Assembly: GCA_017480265.1 (NCBI GenBank)
Contig: JAFVAZ010000008.1
Location: 1 to 24,769, forward strand
Direction: 5' to 3'
Length of the DNA: 24,769 bases
DNA from: Clostridia bacterium
GTDB lineage: Bacteria; Bacillota; Clostridia; Oscillospirales; Acutalibacteraceae
The notes below the pieces were generated by a model. It did no database searches. It was not told where the DNA came from and saw only the letters and a program-made list of their open reading frames with translations. This document shows, piece after piece, positions 15,069 to 22,059 of the stretch. Within the stretch, counting starts at the first letter, position 1. Every line of letters begins with the position of its first letter. Both the position numbers and the translations under genes were made by a program.

Positions 15069-15135
15069 AAGCAAAGATAAAGATTACCAAGAAAAAGAAC
15101 AAGAAAGGTTAAATGATACAAGAGGTGGCTTTTGA
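15058..15135 (+). CDS. Possible 25-codon small ORF upstream of gyrA
   Basis: An ATG at 15058, overlapping the end of the preceding gene, opens a 25-codon frame beginning MTNKSKDKDYQEKEQERLND and ending in GGF, with stop TGA at 15133–15135, 2 nt before the gyrA ATG. CGGAG lies seven nt before the ATG. The gyrA ribosome site is inside this frame. It could be a translated coupling peptide or a chance frame; no family similarity is apparent. Confidence 0.3.
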   Translation: MTNKSKDKDYQEKEQERLNDTRGGF

Positions 15136-15137
15136 AT

Positions 15138-17606
15138 ATGGAAGAAAATAAAACAATTGATCCTAAAATAATAGAAGTAGATATAGAAAAAGAGATGAAA
15201 AAATCTTTTCTAGATTATTCTATGTCTGTAATAGTTTCCAGGGCATTGCCGGATGTAAGAGATGGCCTGAAGCCTGTCCACAGGAGGATATTGTACACAC
15301 TTTTTGAAAATGGTCTAGGACCGGATAAAGCCTACAGAAAGTGCGCAGATACGGTGGGTTCCGTATTGGGTAGGTATCATCCGCATGGTGATGCTTCGGT
15401 ATATGACGCATTGGTGCGTTTGGCGCAAGATTTCTCTATGAGATATATGCTGGTAGATGGTCACGGGAACTTTGGATCGGTAGATGGTGATCCACCTGCA
15501 GCGTATAGGTATACAGAGTCGCGCATGAGCAAGATCTCTACAGAGATGCTTACAGATATAGATAAAGATACAGTTGACTTTATGCCAAATTATGATGATC
15601 GGCTAAAAGAACCTACGGTGCTGCCGTCTAGATTCCCAAATGTGCTTGTAAATGGATCTACTGGGATAGCTGTAGGGATGGCTACCAATATCCCGCCGCA
15701 CAATCTGAACGAAGTAATAGACGCGATATGCTGCGTGATAGACAACCCTGAGAGCAATCTAGAAGATATCATGCAACACATCAAGGGGCCGGATTTCCCT
15801 ACAGGAGCTTTGATAATGGGGCAGGCGGGGATTCGTTCGGCTTATACCACAGGCAGAGGCAAGATAACAGTAAGGGCTTGTGCTGAGATAGTAGAAGATA
15901 AAAATAAATTTAAGATAGTAGTCACGGAGCTCCCATACCAGGTAAATAAAGCCAGACTTTGCGAAAGCATAGCGGAATTGGTCAAAGATAAAAAAATAGA
16001 AGGGATATCAAACATAGAGGACCACTCCGACAGAGACGGCATGCATGTAGAGATAACGCTAAAGCGGGAAGCTTCACCTCAGATCATTTTAAATCAACTT
16101 TATTCTTTCACGCAGATGCAGATAACCTTTGGCGTAATCATGCTGGCGATAGTAAACGGTGAGCCGAAGATATTAACACTGAAGGATATACTGGAGAATT
16201 ATATTGATTTTCAGGTAGAAGTTATAACAAGAAGGACCAACTTTGACCTGCAGAAGGCTTTGGATAGAGCGCATGTATTGGAAGGTCTGAAGATCGCCAT
16301 AGATAATATCGACCGCGTTATAGAAATCTTGCGTGGGTCTAAATCTATAGCAGAAGGTAAAAATAACCTCATGCAAGAATTTGACCTGGATGATATACAG
16401 GCCCAAGCGATAGTCCAGATGAGGCTGGGGCAGTTAACCGGGCTAGAAAGAGGGAAAATAGAGGACGAGTTAAAATCTTTAGCAGAAAAAATAAAAGAAT
16501 ACAGGGAGATTTTATCTGATAAAAATTTACTTCTATCTATCCTAAAACAAGAGATCCTGGAGATAAAGCGTAAATTTGGAGACGAGAGAAAGACTCAGAT
16601 CATGCCTATCACAGGAGAAGTAGACGTAGAGGATCTCATCCCTCAGGAAGAATGCGTATTGACTCTGACCAACTTTGGGTACATAAAGAGGCAAAAAACC
16701 GATACATACAAAATACAAAAAAGGGGCGGCAGAGGCATCTCTGGCATGACACGCAGAGAAGAAGACATAGCTACAGATATGCTGGTCATGAATAGCCACG
16801 ATTATGTGTTGTTTTTCACTAACTTCGGTAGAGTCTATAGGCTGAAGTGCTATGAAATCCCGGAAGGTTCCAGAAACTCCAAGGGGACCAACATAGCCAA
16901 TCTATTACCAATATCGGCAGACGAAAAAGTTACCTCAATAGTCCAAGTACCGGAATTTAATGAGAATAGATTCCTCGTGATGGTCACCAAACAAGGTATA
17001 ATAAAAAGAACTGTCCTTTCTGCTTATGATACAGCCAGAAAAGGAGGTTTGATAGCTATAGATATCGACAAAGGCGACGAGTTGGTCTGGGTGAAAATGA
17101 CAGAAGGGCAGGATGATATCCTTCTGGCAACCAAGAAAGGAATGGCTATCAAGTTTAAAGAAACAGATGTAAGGGTAGTAGGCAGGACGGCTAGAGGCGT
17201 GAGAGCTATCAATATGAAGCCAAACGATGAAGTTGTAGGGATGGCAATAGCCAAAGAGGGCATGTTGGCTCTGACTGTCTCTGAAACCGGCTACGGCAGG
17301 TTATCTCAGCTGTCAGATTATAGACTACAGTCCCGTGCGGGCAAAGGGATCACAAACTACCACGTAGAAAAGTATGGAGAGGTTGCGACTATCAAAGTTG
17401 TCAGCTTAGAAGAAGATGTCATAATGATATCTCAAGATGGGATAATCATAAGAATAAAAGTAAGCGATATACGAGAATGCTCTCGTCCGTCTAAGGGGGT
17501 GAGGGTCATGAAGATCAATAGTGGAAATAAGATCGTAGCTGTAGCTACTGTGCCGCACGAAGATGAACCAGAAAACAGCTCCGAAGAGCAGCCAAAAGAA
17601 ACGTGA
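15138..17606 (+). CDS. gyrA: DNA gyrase subunit A
   Basis: GyrA cuts and rejoins DNA in gyrase. The 822-residue protein has the winged-helix core (VIVSRALPDVRDGLKPVHRR), the catalytic Tyr125 in AAYRYTESR, the coiled-coil arm, and a C-terminal beta-pinwheel with the GyrA box (QKRGGRGISGM), so it is gyrase and not ParC. The ATG at 15138 has GAGGTGG nine nt upstream. At the position of E. coli Ser83 the residue is Ala86 (HPHGDASVYD), with Asp90 (E. coli Asp87) kept. This matters for quinolone binding. It follows the YcxB-like gene and precedes rpe by 102 nt. Confidence 0.98.
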   Translation: MEENKTIDPKIIEVDIEKEMKKSFLDYSMSVIVSRALPDVRDGLKPVHRRILYTLFENGLGPDKAYRKCADTVGSVLGRYHPHGDASVYDALVRLAQDFSMRYMLVDGHGNFGSVDGDPPAAYRYTESRMSKISTEMLTDIDKDTVDFMPNYDDRLKEPTVLPSRFPNVLVNGSTGIAVGMATNIPPHNLNEVIDAICCVIDNPESNLEDIMQHIKGPDFPTGALIMGQAGIRSAYTTGRGKITVRACAEIVEDKNKFKIVVTELPYQVNKARLCESIAELVKDKKIEGISNIEDHSDRDGMHVEITLKREASPQIILNQLYSFTQMQITFGVIMLAIVNGEPKILTLKDILENYIDFQVEVITRRTNFDLQKALDRAHVLEGLKIAIDNIDRVIEILRGSKSIAEGKNNLMQEFDLDDIQAQAIVQMRLGQLTGLERGKIEDELKSLAEKIKEYREILSDKNLLLSILKQEILEIKRKFGDERKTQIMPITGEVDVEDLIPQEECVLTLTNFGYIKRQKTDTYKIQKRGGRGISGMTRREEDIATDMLVMNSHDYVLFFTNFGRVYRLKCYEIPEGSRNSKGTNIANLLPISADEKVTSIVQVPEFNENRFLVMVTKQGIIKRTVLSAYDTARKGGLIAIDIDKGDELVWVKMTEGQDDILLATKKGMAIKFKETDVRVVGRTARGVRAINMKPNDEVVGMAIAKEGMLALTVSETGYGRLSQLSDYRLQSRAGKGITNYHVEKYGEVATIKVVSLEEDVIMISQDGIIIRIKVSDIRECSRPSKGVRVMKINSGNKIVAVATVPHEDEPENSSEEQPKET

Positions 17607-17631
17607 TCGTATTATTTGGGGAGATATCGCA

Positions 17632-17670
17632 ATGCATCTAACCAAAGAAGAAAAAGTTACAAAAAGCTAA
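17632..17670 (+). CDS. Possible 12-codon small ORF between gyrA and rpe
   Basis: GGGGAG lies eight nt before an ATG at 17632 that opens MHLTKEEKVTKS, with stop TAA at 17668. It sits in the otherwise empty 102-bp gyrA–rpe gap. Size is near the noise limit; it may be a leader peptide or a remnant. Confidence 0.2.
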   Translation: MHLTKEEKVTKS

Positions 17671-17708
17671 ATTCAAATAAAATGCAAAAGATGGAGAAGT
17701 GATATAAA

Positions 17709-18365
17709 ATGTTAATAGCACCGTCTATTTTATCAGGAGACCTTTTGAAAATAGGAAAAGAAATAAAAAAGCTAGAAAGTGCAGGAGCAGACTGGATACA
17801 TCTAGATGTGATGGATGGACAGTTTGTGCGCAATATAAGCTTTGGTATACCTGTGGTGAAGAGTGTAAGGCAATGCACAGATTTACCTCTAGATGTACAC
17901 TTAATGATAAAAGATCCGGAAAACTACATAGAGGAATTCATCAAAGCAGGGGCGGATATTGTTACCTTCCATGTAGAGAGCACGGAGTGCGTAGAAAAGA
18001 ACATAAAAGAAATAAAAAAAGCGGACAAAAAAGCTGGCATAGCACTAAAACCAAACACAAATATAGAAGAGATTTTGCCATTTCTGCGGTATGTAGATAT
18101 AGTCTTAGTTATGACGGTGGAGCCGGGCTTTAGCGGACAGAGATTTTTAAGCTACACGTTATCGAAGGTAGTAGAATTGAAAAAAATAATAGATGAAAAG
18201 CATCTACCAGTAAAAATAGAAGTAGATGGTGGAATAAATCCTCAAAATGTGAATATAGTAAAAGGTGCAGGTGCGGAGATATTCGTAGCGGGCAATAGTA
18301 TCTTTTTTCTTGGTAATTATAAGGAGAATATAGACGCACTGAGAAATACGAATTGGAGCTTTTGA
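17709..18365 (+). CDS. rpe: Ribulose-phosphate 3-epimerase
   Basis: Rpe interconverts D-ribulose 5-phosphate and D-xylulose 5-phosphate in the pentose phosphate pathway. The 218-residue TIM-barrel protein has the family metal ligands in WIHLDVMDG and DVHLM, the catalytic region MTVEPGFSGQ, and IEVDGGI with the phosphate-binding end of the barrel. The ATG at 17709 is preceded by GGAGAAG, slightly distant (about 9–12 nt). It ends 2 nt before the next gene. Alternative assignments in the same superfamily (for example allulose-6-phosphate 3-epimerase) cannot be excluded from sequence alone. Confidence 0.93.
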   Translation: MLIAPSILSGDLLKIGKEIKKLESAGADWIHLDVMDGQFVRNISFGIPVVKSVRQCTDLPLDVHLMIKDPENYIEEFIKAGADIVTFHVESTECVEKNIKEIKKADKKAGIALKPNTNIEEILPFLRYVDIVLVMTVEPGFSGQRFLSYTLSKVVELKKIIDEKHLPVKIEVDGGINPQNVNIVKGAGAEIFVAGNSIFFLGNYKENIDALRNTNWSF

Positions 18366-18367
18366 GA

Positions 18368-19315
18368 ATGGAAAATAAGGAAAAAAGATTAAGGAAAACA
18401 GCCAGCATAATAGGATTCTTTCTGTTTTTGATGGTTGTTATAGAGGTTATTTTATTTCTATACGTAGATAGGTTTCTTAATATAATATCCTTAACCCGTG
18501 CAAGAGATGCACAGGTGAAAATATTTGACATAATGATTTACTTATTGGTCCCAGTTAGTATTTTTTACCTATTGCTAATGTCATCTAGGTCAAAAATAAG
18601 CGATGTAGTAAATTTTAAGTACAAAAAATGCAACCTGTTTAAATATATTTTAATTAGCTTTTTTGGCTCTATGATAGCAAATGTAATAACGTATTTTCTT
18701 ATCAATATATTAAAATCCACGCATATTTCTTCCCCTTCGCCTAATTTTTATTACGGTAGCAGTGCGATGAGTATATTTTTATCTATCATAGAATACAATG
18801 TCGTGCCGGCTATAGCGGAAGAATTTGTTTTCAGGGGGGTAATCTTAAATGAGCTAAAACCATACGGCGGCAAGTTTGCAGTTGTTGCATCGTCGTTGCT
18901 ATTTGCTTTGCTGCATGGCAATATCGAACAGTTTCTATTTGCATTCTTGTTGGGGTTGTATTTTGGATATATAGCACTGCAAGAGGGGTCGATAGTCCCT
19001 ACGGTTATTATCCACTTTTTGAATAATTTTTTAGTGGGGATATCTACACTCTTTAAGTCAAATGAAGAGATAAGTGCCGTGCTATCGGCAGTATACCTTG
19101 TTTTGAGCATAATATCTTTAGTGTACATTTTGTATTTTGCTCTAAAAAATATACTAAAAGTAAAGTTTAAAGTGCTAAGCTTTTTCAAAAAAAGTAGCGC
19201 GGATAATAATTTTAAACTAAGTGACAAATGGAATGCATTTATATTTAATCCTGGTATGGCACTGTTTATAATGGAAGTTTTAGCTTTGTTTTATTTTTCA
19301 TTAAGAGCAATTTAG
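18368..19315 (+). CDS. CPBP family intramembrane metalloprotease
   Basis: CPBP (Abi/CAAX-like) proteins are polytopic glutamic-type or metal proteases of the cytoplasmic membrane, with members involved in bacteriocin immunity or protein processing. The 315 residues carry several hydrophobic segments and the three catalytic motifs: EEFVFRG (Glu151, Glu152, Arg156), LLHGN with His183, and IIHFLNN with His216 and Asn220. The ATG at 18368 has GGAG nine nt upstream within the end of rpe; a TTG at 18353 in frame is less likely. Substrate unknown. It sits between rpe and tadA, with no sign of a linked bacteriocin. Confidence 0.88.
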   Translation: MENKEKRLRKTASIIGFFLFLMVVIEVILFLYVDRFLNIISLTRARDAQVKIFDIMIYLLVPVSIFYLLLMSSRSKISDVVNFKYKKCNLFKYILISFFGSMIANVITYFLINILKSTHISSPSPNFYYGSSAMSIFLSIIEYNVVPAIAEEFVFRGVILNELKPYGGKFAVVASSLLFALLHGNIEQFLFAFLLGLYFGYIALQEGSIVPTVIIHFLNNFLVGISTLFKSNEEISAVLSAVYLVLSIISLVYILYFALKNILKVKFKVLSFFKKSSADNNFKLSDKWNAFIFNPGMALFIMEVLALFYFSLRAI

Positions 19316-19342
19316 AGCCGAGTATACTTCAAAGAGGACATT

Positions 19343-19831
19343 ATGAAAGAAAAAAGAAATGAGCACGAGGAACAAAAAGCAGAAAAGTACATGAAAAAGG
19401 CCCTAGCACTGGCCAAAAAGGCAGCCAAAGAAGGAGAAGTGCCGGTAGGGGCAGTGCTCGTAAAAAACGGAAAAATTATATCTTCCGGGCGAAATAAAAG
19501 AGAAAAAAAGAAAAATGCATTGCATCACGCCGAGGTAGAAGCCATAAAGAAAGCTTGCAAGAAGCTAGGATCGTGGAGGCTCCTTGATTGTGACCTATAT
19601 GTAACGCTGGAGCCGTGCCCCATGTGCGCCGGGGCTATTATAAATGCGAGGATCAGGAAAGTCTTTTTTGGAGCGCTAGACCCAAAAGCAGGTGCGGTCA
19701 GGTCAAAGGTTAATCTATTTGATCTGGGGTTTAACCATAAGCCGCAAGTGGATTCTGGGATACTGAAAGAAGAATGCGAAGAAATTTTAAAGAAATTTTT
19801 TAAAAAAATAAGAAAGAATATTGCAAAATAA
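19343..19831 (+). CDS. tadA: tRNA-specific adenosine deaminase TadA
   Basis: TadA converts A34 to inosine in tRNA-Arg(ACG), allowing it to read CGU, CGC and CGA. The 162-residue protein has the zinc site HAE (His62, Glu64 the proton shuttle) and PCPMCAG (Cys92, Cys95), plus the N-terminal helix typical of the family. The ATG at 19343 has AGAGGA close upstream (about five nt). Its 3' end overlaps the promoter of the tRNA-Ala gene that follows. It is the last protein gene of the + run. Some tadA-like genes are guanine deaminases, but the length and GEVPVGAVLV context favour TadA. Confidence 0.94.
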   Translation: MKEKRNEHEEQKAEKYMKKALALAKKAAKEGEVPVGAVLVKNGKIISSGRNKREKKKNALHHAEVEAIKKACKKLGSWRLLDCDLYVTLEPCPMCAGAIINARIRKVFFGALDPKAGAVRSKVNLFDLGFNHKPQVDSGILKEECEEILKKFFKKIRKNIAK

Positions 19832-19849
19832 AAAAACATATGGTATAAT
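19821..19849 (+). promoter_or_regulatory. SigA promoter for tRNA-Ala
   Basis: TTGCAA (19821–19826), a 17-nt spacer and a perfect TATAAT (19844–19849) lie 19 nt before the tRNA. The –35 overlaps the last codons and stop of tadA. The tRNA can therefore be transcribed independently of the upstream genes. Confidence 0.75.
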
Positions 19850-19867
19850 AAAATGGTAATACAATGA

Positions 19868-19943
19868 GGGGGTATAGCTCAGCTGGGAGAGCACCTGCCC
19901 TGCAAGCAGGGGGTCAGCGGTTCGATCCCGCTTACCTCCACCA
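19868..19943 (+). tRNA. tRNA-Ala(UGC)
   Basis: A 76-nt cloverleaf with acceptor stem GGGGGTA/TACCTCC, D-arm AGCTCAGCTGGGAGAGC, anticodon loop CCTGCAA with anticodon TGC between CCTGC/GCAGG stems, variable GGGTC, T-arm AGCGG-TTCGATC-CCGCT, discriminator A and encoded CCA. The third acceptor pair is G·U (G3·U70), the classical identity element of tRNA-Ala. An independent promoter precedes it and a strong stem terminator follows at 20001. Confidence 0.97.
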
Positions 19944-20000
19944 TGTGTGACAATGAATGTTCAATTAATATTTTACTTTATAAGTTTTTTCCTTTCAAAA

Positions 20001-20049
20001 AACGCAAAAAAGCTGTCAAAACTTTATGGTTTAGCAGCTTTTTTGCGTT
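20001..20049. terminator. Strong bidirectional terminator between tRNA-Ala and tsaD
   Basis: AACGCAAAAAAGCTG (20001–20015) and CAGCTTTTTTGCGTT (20035–20049) are perfect 15-bp inverted repeats around a 19-nt loop that can itself partly pair. On either strand the stem contains a run of six T after GC-rich pairs, so it can end both the + tRNA transcript and the minus-strand tsaD transcript, whose stop is at 20087. Confidence 0.85.
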
Positions 20050-20086
20050 GTGGTGAACTTTGCGGTAAAAAAGAGAAAAGTAAAAT

Positions 20087-21106
20087 TTAAAAGAAGATAA
20101 CGTCCTCTATAGACATATTAGCAAAGGCGTTCAGGCTGAAGTTTGCTATATTACCACGGAGGAACTCAAAATATGCTTGAGCCCCAACCATAGAGGCGTT
20201 GTCGCCACATAAGGATTTTTCAGGCATAGAGAGGTGCCAGTCCCTTTGTGTGCAGATTTTACTCAGATTTTGCCTCAATAATGAATTAGCAGAAACTCCG
20301 CCGGCTATAGCTAGTTTGCGGTAGTGCAAATCCTCTGCAGCTTTGATGAAATTCCCGAGCAAATAATCAACAACCACCTTGCGGAATGAGGCGCACAGGT
20401 CATTTGTAGGGATAGGAGCTTTTTTTTGCTGTAGATTATGAATCTGATTAATTATAGAAGTCTTTAGACCGGAAAAACTGAAGTCGTACCCAGAGTCGGT
20501 CAGCTTAGGTTTACTGAATTTAAACGCATCTTCGTTCCCTAGTTCTGCTAATTCATCCAGCAAAACTCCGCCGGGGTACGGCAACCCTAAGCTTCTGGCG
20601 GCTTTATCAAAGGTTTCTCCTGCTGCATCATCTCTGGTTTTGCCTATTACTTTGAACTGACAGTAATCCTTTACCTCTACTATGTGGCTGTGGCCGCCGG
20701 ATACCACCAAGCATAGAAAAGGTGGCGAAAACTGTGGATCAGATAAATAATTGGCAGCTATGTGGCTCCTTAGGTGGTGCACGGGGATGACAGGGAGACC
20801 GGTAGATAAGGAGAGCCCTTTTATGAAGTTTACACCTACCAATAGCGAACCAATCAAGCCCGGAGCGTGGGTTACCGCCAAAGCATCGATGTCGTCAAGG
20901 CGCAATTTAGCTTGAGACAGAGCAGATTCTGTTATTTGTGAGATAGCTGCAATATGGTTTCGGGAGGCTAATTCCGGGAACACGCCGCCGAATTTTTGGT
21001 GTTTTTCTATTTGCGAAGCCACGACGGATGATAAGATTTTTTGTCCGTCTTGCACTACAGCTGCTGCGGTATCATCGCACGAACTTTCTATAGCTAATAT
21101 TATCAT
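20087..21106 (-). CDS. tsaD: tRNA N6-adenosine threonylcarbamoyltransferase TsaD
   Basis: TsaD transfers threonylcarbamoyl to A37 of ANN-decoding tRNAs as part of the TsaB–TsaD–TsaE complex. The 339-residue protein has the ASKHA fold and the metal-binding HLRSHIAA, and the nucleotide-binding VVSGGHS and AIAGGVSANS. The ATG at 21104–21106 (MIILAIESSCDDT) fits the family start and has AGGAG five nt upstream; a longer frame to 21133 would overlap rimI and lacks this. It ends 38 nt before a strong terminator. No tsaB or tsaE gene is in the window, unlike the usual tsaE–tsaB–rimI–tsaD order. Confidence 0.96.
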   Translation of the reverse strand: MIILAIESSCDDTAAAVVQDGQKILSSVVASQIEKHQKFGGVFPELASRNHIAAISQITESALSQAKLRLDDIDALAVTHAPGLIGSLLVGVNFIKGLSLSTGLPVIPVHHLRSHIAANYLSDPQFSPPFLCLVVSGGHSHIVEVKDYCQFKVIGKTRDDAAGETFDKAARSLGLPYPGGVLLDELAELGNEDAFKFSKPKLTDSGYDFSFSGLKTSIINQIHNLQQKKAPIPTNDLCASFRKVVVDYLLGNFIKAAEDLHYRKLAIAGGVSANSLLRQNLSKICTQRDWHLSMPEKSLCGDNASMVGAQAYFEFLRGNIANFSLNAFANMSIEDVIFF

Positions 21107-21132
21107 TTGGGCTCCTTTCTTTATAAAGACCA

Positions 21133-21588
21133 TTAATCGAAGAATAGAGTGTAAATCAGCGCGTTTTCCTGCGGCTTTCTGTAGAAATCCTTGCGGGTAG
21201 CTATTTTTTGGAAGGTAAACTTCTCGTATAATTTTATAGCAGGCAAGTTAGATTCCCTCACTTCCAGCGATATAAACTTGCACCTAGTTTTCATATAATC
21301 GATGAAAAATTCTAGCAATGCACTTCCAATTTTTTGCCGTTGGAATTCAGGGAAAATAGCTATATTAGTAAGGTAGCACTCATCGCCGTAGCAGTGCGAC
21401 CCTATATAGCCCAAGAGCTTCTGGCCGCAAGTGGCCACAAAGAAGTAAGCATACCTATTTTTTAGCTCTGCCTTCAGAGACTCCACGGACCATGGCTCAC
21501 TGAAGCAAACTTTTTCAAGCAATGCGATATCGGCTATATGCGGTGTAGCCATTTTCTCAAATCTGATTTTTTCCATATCAGCTTCCAT
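21133..21588 (-). CDS. rimI: Ribosomal protein alanine acetyltransferase RimI-like
   Basis: RimI-type GNAT enzymes acetylate the N-terminus of ribosomal protein bS18. The 151-residue protein has the GNAT fold with the acetyl-CoA loop FQRQKIGSALLEFF, the central LTNIAIFPE strand and the C-terminal ESNLPAIKLYEKFTFQKIATRKDFY, typical of RimI. The start may be the ATG at 21588 (overlapping the phosphatase by 11 nt) or at 21576, which has GGAAG close upstream. Position next to tsaD supports RimI over other GNATs, but substrate identity is inferred. Confidence 0.88.
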   Translation of the reverse strand: MEADMEKIRFEKMATPHIADIALLEKVCFSEPWSVESLKAELKNRYAYFFVATCGQKLLGYIGSHCYGDECYLTNIAIFPEFQRQKIGSALLEFFIDYMKTRCKFISLEVRESNLPAIKLYEKFTFQKIATRKDFYRKPQENALIYTLFFD

Positions 21589-22018
21589 TTTTTATATCCA
21601 ATATCAGTTTTTTCAGCGAATCGGTGATCTCGTTGCGGCATTTACGGTATGCGTCTAGATTTTCTCCAAAGGGATCTGCTATGGAATTCCCCAAAACACA
21701 GATCTTATCTCCAGGTACGCCTAAAGTTTTCAAGATTTCCAGGTGAGTTTCGTTCATTGCTACAAAGCGATCGTAGTCTTCAATTTGGATATCAAATATA
21801 TTTTTAGCTGTATGTTTAGTTAAGTCCAGATCCCACTCCTTGCAAACCTTTATGGCGTTGCGGCTGGCCTTTTGACCGCTTTTTGCGGAGATCCCCGCGC
21901 TGGTACAAGATATATCCTGCAGATGGTTCTTTTGGATCAAATGTTTAAAGATCACTTCAGCCATGGGGCTTCTGCAAGTGTTACCTGTACATATGAACAC
22001 TATTTTCATTGCTTTCAT
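21578..22018 (-). CDS. Low-molecular-weight protein tyrosine/arginine phosphatase
   Basis: The 146-residue protein begins MKAMKIVFICTGNTCRSPM, with the P-loop C10-x5-R16 and a catalytic Asp in DPFGENLD, the diagnostic pair of LMW phosphatases (Wzb/YwlE-like). In B. subtilis YwlE removes phospho-arginine, and other members act on tyrosine; I cannot choose between them here. The P-loop threonine (CTGNTCR) has been tied to arginine specificity in YwlE, a weak hint that way. I chose the ATG at 22018, preceded by AAGGA at short spacing, since upstream residues (MWVGKFIKRKK) are not part of the fold. It lies 41 nt after polA and overlaps rimI by 11 nt. Confidence 0.93.
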   Translation of the reverse strand: MKAMKIVFICTGNTCRSPMAEVIFKHLIQKNHLQDISCTSAGISAKSGQKASRNAIKVCKEWDLDLTKHTAKNIFDIQIEDYDRFVAMNETHLEILKTLGVPGDKICVLGNSIADPFGENLDAYRKCRNEITDSLKKLILDIKNGS

Positions 22019-22059
22019 CTTCTTCCTTTTTATAAATTTACCGACCCACACAGAAAAGG

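Noticed and set aside
17357..17370. ACCACGTAGAA in gyrA as a possible third parS
   Set aside because: Only the CACGT centre matches; the palindrome is broken, so it is not a parS candidate.
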